A stretch of 10,000 bases of DNA from Botryococcus braunii (GCA_002005505.1 KV908412.1:495147-505146); one strand, 5' to 3'. Shown: positions 1-7,370, counted from the first letter of the stretch. Notes: a model not told the origin generated them from the sequence alone. Numbers and translations are program-made.

Positions 1-317
1 AAACCCCAACAAAATTTATGGTATATATCATATATATTTTACATATAGATAAAAAACAGTTATCTAATGAGAAACTTCACATCGGACGGTCCAAGACAAA
101 TCATCGGGTGACTCCGGGAGGTGAAGTAAGTCTCTGAGAAGTGATCCGCATGCTACTGTAACGCTAGGCAGACAACTTTTCATAACAATAATAATATATT
201 GATTTGATAAAACGCGTGCCCTGCATGAGCGGGGGTCGCTTACCGCCACCCACAATGCACTTCGGGGACACCACAGACGAGCATATGTGCAGACCAAACC
301 GCCCTACGTAGGATGAG
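1..317. other. AT-rich flank, no gene recognised
   Basis: The first 50 bases are nearly pure A/T, with TATATA-type steps. The rest is mixed-composition DNA with stops in every frame over most of its length. No RT motif, terminal repeat or RNA gene is seen. It may hold a decayed 5' end of the LINE that becomes recognisable after 318, but nothing here proves that. A long antisense reading frame overlaps the region and is treated as chance. Confidence 0.5.
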
Positions 318-755
318 GTGCCGAAGATTAAAGAAAAAACTCTTCTGGAGAGAGGTTTGAACGGAAGTCTCCTTGTCATGCTAAACTTGGACCTGCCGAG
401 ACAAAGGAAATATCTCCATTTTCCCGTGTCCTTGGACACGAGCATCGGCGTGGCTGGCTGCAGTACAACGGCAGTTAAAATCTTCGTACCTCTTCCAAAA
501 ACTCCTTCCAAACACACCCCTGAACAAGGAGTGACCTTCATAGGCCTTTCACTCGTAGAGGTGGAACTTGCTTTGTCGGCTTTGAAACCCGGTAGAGCAT
601 CAGGGCTTGCTGGGTTCCCCTCTGAGTTCCTCCGGCTTGCGCAACAGTTCCGGACCCCGGAGGTGTTGGCATCCCTCACTGCTATTGTGAATGCTATGTT
701 AAGCGCAGGTTGTCTTCCCCCTGACCACAACATCCTCACAGTCACCCTATCCTGA
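318..755 (+). pseudogene. LINE fragment: region N-terminal to RT plus RT fingers
   Basis: This open stretch of about 145 codons ends at a stop at 753-755. Its last third reads VELALSALKPGRASGLAGFP, which matches the usual 'lkkLk.GKspGpDgip' finger motif of LINE RTs; the central Asp is replaced by Ala. The frame opens at a GTG and has no credible ATG, so it is a surviving segment and not a translated gene. The downstream RT continues in other frames. Confidence 0.65.
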
Positions 756-884
756 AAGACTCCACACGGTCTGTGCTTGCAACCACGAATCATGGCCATT
801 GCTGTGCAAGGATCCCTTGGTTCGCCTATATGCCTCATTGTTGAACACCCTGCGGTATTAAGAAGAAAATCAATTTCGCTATAA

Positions 885-1200
885 GGAGCAATGTGGCTTC
901 CGCCCTGGGTTCTCGACGTTATTTGCTCTACAACATCTTGTTGACTCAGCTACGCCCACTGCCCCGTTGTACTGCTGTTTCTTAGTCTGTCTAAAGCCCA
1001 CGATCGTGTTCCTAGGCATTGCTTATGGCCCATAAGTTATTGGAGGCCCTCATGCGCCTCAGGGTGGCCGAAGGTTTATCCGCGGGGTACGATCCACGTA
1101 TGTGGCGTTCGGTTTACGGTTGTTGCTGGGGGCATGGTTGGCGCCTTCCACGCTTCGGTGGATGGGGATACTGTGGATCTGCAAGATCCAGTTGGATTTA
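885..1200 (+). pseudogene. LINE fragment: RT motifs 2 and A, frameshifted
   Basis: The first frame reads CGFRPGFSTLFALQHLVD (892 onward), a standard RT block 2. Just after YCCF the meaning jumps by a base into SKAHDRVPR (about 990-1016), the end of motif A. The expected FxDxxKA(F/Y)DRVPR has lost its catalytic Asp at the shift. A third frame then gives HKLLEALMRLRVAEGL and RMWRSVYG (1019-1110), the helix that normally follows motif A. At least two frameshifts within about 150 bp therefore support a dead copy. Confidence 0.7.
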
Positions 1201-1770
1201 GTATTATATATCACAGATAATTAGACAAACAAATGTGTCATCCAGATAAGTGAACAATTTCAACATCAACACCATCACTAGGTGGAAGCAGTTCAAAATT
1301 CAGTCTGATCTGCTCTTGATCTGAACAATGCATCCACGATGCCAAACACAGATGAGACGAGAATTAGATCATACTGATTGAGTCAGAGTTTTGACAACAA
1401 ACATGTTTCAAAACACTATCGATTGACTGCTTGGGGCTTCGTTCAGTCGCTCCTAGTATTATCAGATCAGCGCGTTGAATTACGCTGTTCTGAGCCTTTT
1501 TCATGAATTCCTATCCGAATTTAAGTTCAGGGCCTTGGAAATTGGCCCTGATCCAAATATGAGTTTATCACGTTATTAGTTGCTAGGGTAAGCCCATGTC
1601 TTATGACCACAAACACACTACAGGACGTTCTCTGCCATGTTCCTAAGTACCCTTATACATTAATACTTGTGGTCTAAAGACCACTAGCTGTCTGTCAAAG
1701 AGTTTCCCTTGAGTTAACCTCACAGATGTCCTATACAGCCACTTCATTATGAATAGGATGGTCTCTTTTG
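1201..1770. other. AT-rich insertion interrupting the LINE RT between motifs A and B
   Basis: RT motif A ends near 1016 and motif B-like sequence begins near 1800. In an intact RT these blocks are only about 60-80 codons apart, so roughly 570 bp is extra. The stretch is more AT-rich than its flanks and has stops in all frames. It has small hairpins at 1527-1551 (8-bp arms, 9-base loop) and 1669-1684 (7-bp arms). I found no clear terminal inverted repeats, transposase or target-site duplication. It could be a decayed non-autonomous element or accumulated junk. Confidence 0.5.
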
Positions 1771-2303
1771 GATTGGCCTGGCAGTACACAAATTCCAACA
1801 GTTACCCAGCGGTCCCCGATCAGTCCCACGTTATTCACGGTTAATGCTGATGGGCTCCTTAGGCATATTCGGGCTACTTGTCCTGGGGTTAGTCCCCAAA
1901 CTCGAGATGGGACTCACGTTTCACGGATGAAATTTTACGCTGATGATTTGATCCTTATTGCTAGAACGGCAGAGAACTTGCAGCAACTCGTTGCCGCTGC
2001 TGTTGATTGGTGTGGCTATTCCTATGGCGTATTAATCCCGTTCAGACCGATGTCATGCATGGTCACCAAATGGTCTTTCCCTCGTCGCCTGAGTCACCCC
2101 CTTCCTTTCAGTCGGTTTGTGACGGGGTCACGCTTCTCGTAGTATATACTCAGAAATACTTGGGTGTTATGTTATCCTCGGTTGGGGGTGTGGGGGGCAC
2201 CTTTGGCCTCCTGCATGGCAAAATCTTGGCCACTTGGAGCTCCCTTAAGCGTAAAATGGTAACCTGCAAGGTGCGGCCTCTATCGGCCTTCTTCTTAAGT
2301 TGA
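1768..2303 (+). pseudogene. LINE fragment: RT motifs B, C, D and E
   Basis: Frame 1 reads SPISPTLFTVNADGL (about 1816-1860), an eroded motif B whose usual RQGCPLSP has become QRSPISP. It is followed by FYADDLILIA with YADD at 1936-1947, an intact motif C. The frame then fails, and the continuation is in frame 3 from about 2030. That gives KYLGVML at 2154-2174, the normal motif E, and then WSSLKRKM, the start of the thumb-like helix. One frameshift lies around 2030-2140. The copy ends at a stop at 2301-2303, next to the palindromes that break the element. Confidence 0.75.
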
Positions 2304-2309
2304 TCCTCA

Positions 2310-2339
2310 TGTACATGTGTGTTATAACACACATGTGCA
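2310..2339. repeat. Short near-perfect palindrome
   Basis: Bases 2313-2336 form a perfect 24-bp palindrome (ACATGTGTGTTA and its reverse complement, centre 2324/2325). It extends to 2310-2339 with two mismatched positions. It directly abuts the left end of the 192-bp palindrome. Confidence 0.85.
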
Positions 2340-2530
2340 ACCAGACTCTAAAAGCTTAACATAAGGTGACGTTGCCGGGGAGCGAAAAAAACGCCATCCC
2401 CAAATCTCACATGCATACGACGCTGTGGGCATAATTATGCCCACAGCGTCGTATGCATGTGAGATTTGGGGATGGCGTTCTTTTCGCTCTCCGGCAACGT
2501 CACCTTATGTTAAGCTTTTAGAGTCTAGTT
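2339..2530. repeat. 192-bp near-perfect palindrome (inverted duplication)
   Basis: Two 96-bp arms, 2339-2434 and 2435-2530, are reverse complements with three mismatches and no spacer; the centre is ATAA|TTAT. The right arm is the sense LINE coding sequence (MPTASYACEIWG and following). The left arm is its mirror image, placed exactly where the preceding RT segment should join. It is therefore an inverted duplication of element sequence. Three differences in 96 positions mean it is either fairly young or homogenised, compared with the heavily decayed element around it. It could extrude as a cruciform. Confidence 0.93.
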
Positions 2531-2730
2531 ACTTTGTCCTTATGAAGATGTTGTTAGAGGTGCGCCCCTCGGTGGCCACCCTGATTCTGTTAGCTGAGTT
2601 GGGCGTTCAACCCCTCTCATATCACTGGCTCAAACGTATGGCCACCTGTTGGAACTCGTTGGTGTCTTTGCCTCAGGATAATCTTTATGCTTTGACTCTT
2701 CGCGACTTGTGCTTATATGGCGTCACGTGA
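2425..2730 (+). pseudogene. LINE fragment: region C-terminal to RT
   Basis: The frame reads IMPTASYACEIWGWRSF and then WLKRMATCWNSLVSLP. This follows the usual LINE pattern after the RT core, where a 'vlptalYgcEiWg' block is followed by a helical segment. It stops at 2728-2730 within a 20-bp palindrome. The first part coincides with the right arm of the large palindrome. Confidence 0.7.
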
Positions 2731-2736
2731 CGCCAT
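2717..2736. repeat. 20-bp perfect palindrome with CACGTG core
   Basis: Bases 2717-2736 read ATGGCGTCAC followed by its exact reverse complement. The LINE reading frame stops inside it. With equal base frequencies, about 0.01 such palindromes are expected in 10 kb. Confidence 0.85.
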
Positions 2737-2844
2737 TAAAGGCCCAGTGCACTACCAATACTCCTACTTGGGCTTGGTATTTCATGAAGACCCTAATTAA
2801 GGTTGGTTATCATACTCAGATAGATTGTCACGCTCCTCATCCGA

Positions 2845-3132
2845 TTGATATGCCGGGGCGTTCCCCATAACCAACGGTTGTGTGATAAGTATCAGGCTGG
2901 TTTGGTGGGTGATGAACACCACCTTGTCTTTTCCTGTTCGGCTCTGCAGCCGATCCGTGACCTTTATCCCCATCTTTTTCGTTCCCCCTTTCTGTCGTTA
3001 CGTCAGTTCGTCTGGCATGCCACGATGACCTTCAATCTGTGGTTCACTTCATTTATGAATGTATTCAATTTCGGCCTTAGGTTTTCTTTTGACTTGACCC
3101 TTTTCTGGCCCTTTCCAACTCCTGGGCTGTGA
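2845..3132 (+). pseudogene. LINE fragment: C-terminal Cys/His-rich region
   Basis: The segment RLCDKYQAGLVGDEHHLVFSC (tail Cys at 2935-2937) matches the common LINE C-terminal pattern LCxxC....EDExHfvfeC. The second Cys of the first pair is changed to Tyr. It continues into R-D-LYPHLF and SLRQFVW, also typical of this region, which is thought to bind nucleic acid. The frame ends at 3130-3132. The upstream join to the previous piece is frameshifted around 2740-2850. Confidence 0.7.
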
Positions 3133-3333
3133 TCTGGGGCGTTCCTGCCCCTTAAGGCTTCCTTCGAATTCGTGCTACTGGCTCACCTCTCGTTACTTTG
3201 GGTTTGTGTCTTATCTTGATTGGTTTTGTTTCTAAGGGTTTTGTCTGGTTTCTCTCTGTGCATTGCTGCTTCAATGTTTGGTTTTTCATCTCATTAGCCC
3301 TTTGGGCTGGGTCGATGTAATTCCTTCTTTTTC
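3074..3333 (+). mobile_element. 3' tail (3' UTR) of the L1-like LINE, copy 1
   Basis: About 260 bp from GGCCTTAGGTTTT (3074) to GTAATTCCTTCTTTT (3333) aligns with the reverse complement of 7357-7620. Shared blocks include GGGCTGTG, TTCCTGCCCCTT, ACTTTGGGTTTGTGT, GGTTTCTCT and AGCCCTTTGGGCTGGG. The similarity ends abruptly at both 3' sides after ATGTAAYTCCTTC, which marks the element's 3' end. No poly-A tail is seen. The first 60 bases overlap the end of the decayed coding region. Confidence 0.82.
3287..3317 (+). other. Conserved stem-loop near the LINE 3' end, copy 1
   Basis: AGCCC (3296-3300), loop TTT and GGGCT (3304-3308) form an inner stem. CATC (3287-3290) and GATG (3314-3317) form an outer stem across a symmetrical 5x5 internal loop. 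The same fold is present in the opposite-strand copy. In some LINE families the RT recognises a 3' stem-loop to start reverse transcription. That this hairpin does so is inference. Confidence 0.55.
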
Positions 3334-3669
3334 CTCTGGAGGGGGGAGGGATGGAACGCGCGGAATGCATTCCCATCTGAATCGAGTTCATATACGAGGT
3401 CTAATACGATCTCGTACGTCTGGTCACGTGCAGCGCCCCTTTTGGGTTTGTCGTTACAACCCCTAACCCCTCCCACCCCTAGACCTGGAAGAAGAAGAAG
3501 AAGAAGAAGAAAAAGAGATGCTTACAACCTTCAATTTCCATCCCACAGTCAGAGAGCAATGGAGAATGAGGTACCTTTGGATATCCCTGCAGAGTCCCAA
3601 GATGCATGAACATAAGGCAGTTCATCGGAGATGAGAAAATAGCCTGAGAAGGAGACAGAAATAGCGATT
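3334..3669. repeat. Unassigned spacer with GAA microsatellite
   Basis: This stretch lies between the LINE tail and the 5' repeats of the RLE element. It contains (GAA)8 at 3488-3511 followed by an A-rich run. A TACGAG/CTCGTA inverted repeat lies near 3391-3417. No ORF with recognisable content is present. Part of 3512-3669 may be the outermost 5' end of the RLE element. Confidence 0.55.
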
Positions 3670-4050
3670 TCACTTTTACTTAAGATTTGCACCAGCTCGG
3701 CCAGTCTTTCCGCAGGACTGGCAGCTTCGTAACTTTCTGGCGTCTGGCATCTGCGGAATTTCCCGTGTTCTTCCCCACTTCCTGTGTTTCTTAACACACA
3801 GTATTGGTTTTTTCTTTTTCTTTTTTGGCCCCTCAGATTTGCCTCCGCCGGCCCGTCGTTCACAGGGACTCACAGCTTCACCCCTCCCCAACATCCAGCA
3901 CTTACGGAGATTCCAGTGTTTTACAACACTTACTCCTGTGTTTCTTCACACATCATCTTGGTTTTCCCTTTTCTTCTCCGCTTCGCCTCAGCCCAGCCAG
4001 TTTTTCAGAGGGACTGGGGGCTTCACCACTTTCCAGCATCCAGAACGGTC
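3670..4050 (+). repeat. Tandem 5' UTR repeats, period about 154 bp
   Basis: Three diverged units stand in tandem: a 5'-truncated unit at about 3670-3780, a full unit at 3781-3934 and a unit at 3935 to about 4050. Units 2 and 3 both begin CCTGTGTTTCTT and run through a pyrimidine-rich tract. All three share an AGATTTGC/CAGCCC step, then a GGGACT..CAGCTTC block and a CCAGCAT/CTGGCAT block. Unit length is not a multiple of three and the repeats precede the best start codon, so they are likely non-coding. Some LINEs carry tandem 5' monomers that act as the promoter, as in mouse L1. A promoter role here is inference. Confidence 0.78.
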
Positions 4051-4080
4051 TTGGGGTTGCGTTGCCCAGCTGGTGATGCC

Positions 4081-7000
4081 ATGGCCAACGTTCCTCTCTT
4101 TGACCCCACCTGCCCTTGGAAGGCATCATGCAAGTCTCGTAAGATCACTACGGGTGCTGGGCTCCTACGTCACTTGCAGAGGTTCCACAAGCTCGGCGAT
4201 GCTGGGCGGGATGACTGGGTGTCGCAACTCAGATCCCCAGCAGAGTACAGGAAGCTTGAAGCCATCTTGCGAGCTACCTCCAGCTGGTTGTGCACCACTT
4301 GCTTCAAAACCCATTCCCTGGGAGTTCTTTCGTGCGCAACCAACCCAGACACCTGCCAGCGCTTGTGGAATCTGGAGGATGGCCTGGTTCCCCCTGATGT
4401 TAACCTTCTTCCTGGCCTTCCCCGCCCTGCACCGCCGCCGCAGGATACTTCAGAGCCCCAGGGCCGCCTCCATTCGCAACCCCGAGGACGACCGCGTGCA
4501 TCCGCCGCCGTTGCTGATCCTCCGCCCTCTGCTCCCCCGGCCCGTGTCCGCCGCCATCCCCTGACCCCTGCCCTTGTCCATCTAGTTTTCACCCTTGGTC
4601 ACCATTCGTACCGCAGGGTCCCTAGGTCAGCATGGATACCTTGGGCTGCAGCATTGCGGTCCGCTCTCAAGGCTGTTGCGGACTCGGGCTCCGAGGCTGC
4701 CTGGGTTGAGCTGTTGATCCTTCCGATGTGCGTCCTGTCAGCTCGTCGCAGGCCTCGGGGTGAGGGAGTTGCGCAGCACGTCCGCCGCCGGGCCCGCGCA
4801 TGGTTGGATGGGGATATTGATGGCCTTATTGATGAAATCTTGGCCACCGCGCCTGCAGCCACTGCCCCACCCCGCCCATTAGACGATGCGGCGCTTGCCG
4901 CTCGCGTCTTGCGCAAGGTTGCAGATGGCCATTTATCAGCGGCTGTTCGGATGTTGGAGCCTGCCACCATCGCCCCAGCCACGCCTGACACATGTGCTGC
5001 ATTGGCAGCGCTTCATCCTATCCGACCGCTTCCCGTTGGCGCCCCGCCTGCGCAGGCCCCTTACCGTGCCCAAGTGGAGGAAGTCTTGGCTGCCCTCAAA
5101 ACCTTCCCACCTGGTACCGCTGGCGGGCGGGACGGCTTGACCCCATTACATATAAAACATGCCTTCTCTGTAGGTGGCTCAGACCTCTTATTGGACAGCC
5201 TCCTTGGCGTGGTCAATCGGGCCTTAGCTGGGGATGTTCCCCCTCCCTTGCGATCTTATTGGGCCAGCGCTCCCATCACCCCTCTCTTGAAGCCCAATGG
5301 GGGTATCCGGCCCATTGCAGTGGGGCTCACCCTGCGCCGTCTGGTTTCCAAGATAGCTGTTGCAGCCGTCTTGCCCGCTGTCAGTGAGTATTTGCAGCCA
5401 CACCAAGTTGGGGTTGGAGTCCGAGGGGGTGCAGAAGGCCTCGTCCATGCCCTCAACCGCTTGGTGGCACACCAGCAAGATTCCCCCGACCTCGTCGTTG
5501 TCAGCTTGGACTTCCAAAATGCTTTCAATACGGTCGACCGCAACCGCATGCTTGGGGAAGTCGCCCTCCATTGCCCCAGTATCTGGCAGTATGTGGCGAC
5601 GACGTACGGCTGCGCGGCCCATCAGTATGTTGGGCCCCATGTCGTGGACTCCACAACAGGGGTCCAGCAAGGGGACCCCCTCTCTCCGCTGCTTTTTGCG
5701 CTCACTGTCCAGCCACTCCTCCTTGACCTTCATCGGGAGTGTCCCGACGTACACCAAGGGTGGTATCTGGATGACGGCACGTTTGTTGGTCCCGTGCCCG
5801 CAGCGCAGCAGGCAGTCCAGTTGGTTGTTGACCGGGCCCCCGCATATGGCTTGAGCCTCAACCCTCACAAGTGCTGTGTGTGGTCCCCGCGCCCGAACCC
5901 TCACCATTTGGATGGGTTCCCTCTGGGCTTCGTCAATGAAACTCGTGCTGGTTTGATAGTGTTGGGGGCAGCGGTCACCGTGTCAGTCGAATACGCGGCT
6001 TCCGTAGCCCAGGCGCACGTTGATGCCGTGGCAGCCTCGCTCCAGCGTTTGCCGATTCTCCGCCACCCCCAAGCCGAGCTTCTCTTGCTTCGCAGTTGCC
6101 TTGGGACCTGCAAGGTGGTTTTCACAGCCCGGACCATGCCGCCAGCTGCAGCTGCGCAAGCTTTGGTGACCTTTGATATGCTCCAAACCCAGGTCCTCCA
6201 ATCCATTGTCACAGCTGGTGGTGGTGGTTTTGGCCCTTTGCAGCAAACCTTGGCTGGCTTGCCTATTGCCCAGGGGGGTCTAGGGGTCACTAAGGCCACT
6301 TCCCTTCTGCCTTGTGCCTATCTCGCCTCCGTCACGCAGACAGCCCCCCTCCAGGACCGCCTTCTGGGGACATCCACTGCCCCTCTTGTCCCCGCTGCCC
6401 TCGCTGCCAAGGCTGACTACTGCGCCCTTGTTCCTGATTTCGATGCGGCGCTCTTCGAGGATCCGGATTTTGTCCGCAGCAAAGTGCAAGCCCGGCTGTC
6501 CAAACCCTTGTCTCACCGCGCATACCAGGAGGTTCTTGATGACCCTGCTCGCTCGGATCGCGACCGTGCTGTGCTCCAATCTCTTACACAGCCGGGAGCG
6601 TCTGATTGGCTGCTGGCTCTCCCAGTTCCCCATTTGCAGCAAACCATGCCCCCAGAGTCGTTCCGCTGCCGCCTTCAATACCAGCTCTTGATCCCCATTT
6701 TCCACCCTGGCTCCCAATGCCCGTGCTGCTTGAGGGAGTTGGATGTCTGGGGCGACCACGCGGTCCACTGCACCTCAGGGGGGGATGTTGCCATTGTCGG
6801 CCGACATTACTCCGTTCGTAACGGCCTGGACGCTGTCCTTACCTCAGCTCGTCAGCGGGTCACCCGGGAACCCGCCTTTCCCACCCCTGTCCCTGGCCAG
6901 GAGCGCCGTCGCGCAGACCTCCGCCTCCATGCGTGGGAGGAGGGGCGTGACCTTTATATCGACATCGTTGGCTCTTCCCCACTCACAGTTGCCAACTTGC

Positions 7001-7287
7001 TGCACTTCGTGCCGGGTGGGGCCGCCGCACGCGCTGCCCAAGACAAGCAGACCCGCTATGCTGTCTTGTTGTCGCGTCAGCAGCCGCCTGTGGCTTTCCA
7101 AGCCTTCGCTTTTGAAACATTGGGAGGGTTGCATGCTGATGCGCTGGCCTTGTTGCAGAGGCTCCAGGGGCTTTTGAACCAAGCCATCATTGCTCAAGAA
7201 GATGTGGAGGGATATTTTGTCATTCGTCGGGTCAGTTTCATCATTGCGGCGGCTGTGGGTCGCCAGCTGGCCGCTCGCCGGGTGTGA
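4081..7287 (+). CDS. Retrotransposon protein: zinc finger, reverse transcriptase, CCHC, restriction-like endonuclease
   Basis: This 1068-residue protein should nick target DNA and copy its own RNA into the nick (target-primed reverse transcription) in the nucleus. An N-terminal finger has C11, C17, H31 and H36; C71, C74, H78 and C85 may form a second. A Pro/Arg-rich linker follows (about 110-160). The RT spans about 340-640: GGRDG (348-352), GVRGG (446-450), motif A with D477, motif B GVQQGDPLSP from 527, motif C YLDD with D564/D565, K597 of motif D and VLG 627-629. A CCHC knuckle uses C880, C883, H893 and C897. The RLE follows, with RADLRL (D946), D961, K989 and Y993. The ATG at 4081 is chosen because the frame is open upstream to 3784 only from a GTG, it is the first in-frame ATG, and GCCATGG is a strong initiation context. 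There are no internal stops or frameshifts and all catalytic residues are present, so it may be active or recently active. The ORF is GC-rich and pyrimidine-rich on the sense strand, unlike its AT-richer surroundings. Confidence 0.9.
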   Translation: MANVPLFDPTCPWKASCKSRKITTGAGLLRHLQRFHKLGDAGRDDWVSQLRSPAEYRKLEAILRATSSWLCTTCFKTHSLGVLSCATNPDTCQRLWNLEDGLVPPDVNLLPGLPRPAPPPQDTSEPQGRLHSQPRGRPRASAAVADPPPSAPPARVRRHPLTPALVHLVFTLGHHSYRRVPRSAWIPWAAALRSALKAVADSGSEAAWVELLILPMCVLSARRRPRGEGVAQHVRRRARAWLDGDIDGLIDEILATAPAATAPPRPLDDAALAARVLRKVADGHLSAAVRMLEPATIAPATPDTCAALAALHPIRPLPVGAPPAQAPYRAQVEEVLAALKTFPPGTAGGRDGLTPLHIKHAFSVGGSDLLLDSLLGVVNRALAGDVPPPLRSYWASAPITPLLKPNGGIRPIAVGLTLRRLVSKIAVAAVLPAVSEYLQPHQVGVGVRGGAEGLVHALNRLVAHQQDSPDLVVVSLDFQNAFNTVDRNRMLGEVALHCPSIWQYVATTYGCAAHQYVGPHVVDSTTGVQQGDPLSPLLFALTVQPLLLDLHRECPDVHQGWYLDDGTFVGPVPAAQQAVQLVVDRAPAYGLSLNPHKCCVWSPRPNPHHLDGFPLGFVNETRAGLIVLGAAVTVSVEYAASVAQAHVDAVAASLQRLPILRHPQAELLLLRSCLGTCKVVFTARTMPPAAAAQALVTFDMLQTQVLQSIVTAGGGGFGPLQQTLAGLPIAQGGLGVTKATSLLPCAYLASVTQTAPLQDRLLGTSTAPLVPAALAAKADYCALVPDFDAALFEDPDFVRSKVQARLSKPLSHRAYQEVLDDPARSDRDRAVLQSLTQPGASDWLLALPVPHLQQTMPPESFRCRLQYQLLIPIFHPGSQCPCCLRELDVWGDHAVHCTSGGDVAIVGRHYSVRNGLDAVLTSARQRVTREPAFPTPVPGQERRRADLRLHAWEEGRDLYIDIVGSSPLTVANLLHFVPGGAAARAAQDKQTRYAVLLSRQQPPVAFQAFAFETLGGLHADALALLQRLQGLLNQAIIAQEDVEGYFVIRRVSFIIAAAVGRQLAARRV

Positions 7288-7356
7288 CTCATAGCTTGAC
7301 ACATTGGGGGTTTGGGTCCCTGAACACTGGGCTGGTCTTTTTTACTCCACTCTTGT
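7288..7356 (+). other. Short 3' UTR of the RLE element
   Basis: About 70 bp lie between the TGA (7285-7287) and the start of the inverted LINE tail. No poly-A tail or AATAAA is present. R2-type elements often lack poly-A and rely on a structured 3' UTR, but 70 bp is short. The real 3' UTR may have been cut by the neighbouring insertion, or homology to the LINE may start slightly later. Confidence 0.5.
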
Positions 7357-7370
7357 AAAGGAAGGAGTTA

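Larger units (their letters stand above)
318..3333 (+). pseudogene. Degenerate L1-like non-LTR retrotransposon (LINE) relic
   Basis: Fragments of one retroelement polyprotein occur in the correct order along the + strand. They are the RT finger region (about 555-640), the CGFRPGFST block (892-918), a motif A remnant KAHDRVPR (993-1016), the motif C box YADD (1936-1947), KYLGVML (2154-2174), the MPTASYACEIWG block (2437-2472) and a C-terminal GDEHH...C segment (2881-2937). The pieces lie in different frames with stops between them. The motif A aspartate is lost at a frameshift, and the motif B box is eroded to TQRSPISP. The copy cannot make an active enzyme. No endonuclease domain is recognised in the surviving 5' part, so the class is inferred from RT style and the C-terminal region. 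A 5'-truncated relative of its tail lies at 7357-7620 on the other strand. Confidence 0.8.
3670..7356 (+). mobile_element. RLE-type non-LTR retrotransposon (R2/NeSL/Utopia-like), apparently full-length
   Basis: The element comprises tandem 5' repeats (3670-4050), one long ORF (4081-7287) and a short 3' UTR (7288 to about 7356). A single ORF with an N-terminal finger, central RT, CCHC knuckle and C-terminal RLE is the established layout of early-branching, often site-specific non-LTR elements. No long terminal repeats, integrase or RNase H is seen. The 5' limit is set by where the 5' repeat homology starts. The 3' limit is set by the start of the inverted LINE tail. Neither is confirmed by a target-site duplication. 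Clade assignment is uncertain. Confidence 0.8.

Noticed and set aside
164..838. 224-residue minus-strand frame
   Set aside because: It is antisense to a recognisable LINE segment, with no motif or family resemblance.
3488..3511. GAA run as a LINE poly-A-like tail
   Set aside because: It lies about 150 bp beyond the 3' end defined by the two tail copies, so it is more likely an independent microsatellite.
3784..4080. N-terminal extension of 99 residues of the RLE element ORF
   Set aside because: It opens at GTG, overlaps the tandem 5' repeats and has no ATG. The ATG at 4081 has a strong initiation context and begins just before the expected zinc finger.
5224..5907. 227-residue minus-strand frame opposite the RT domain
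   Set aside because: It is a shadow of the GC-rich RT coding sequence. The sense strand has all the RT motifs.
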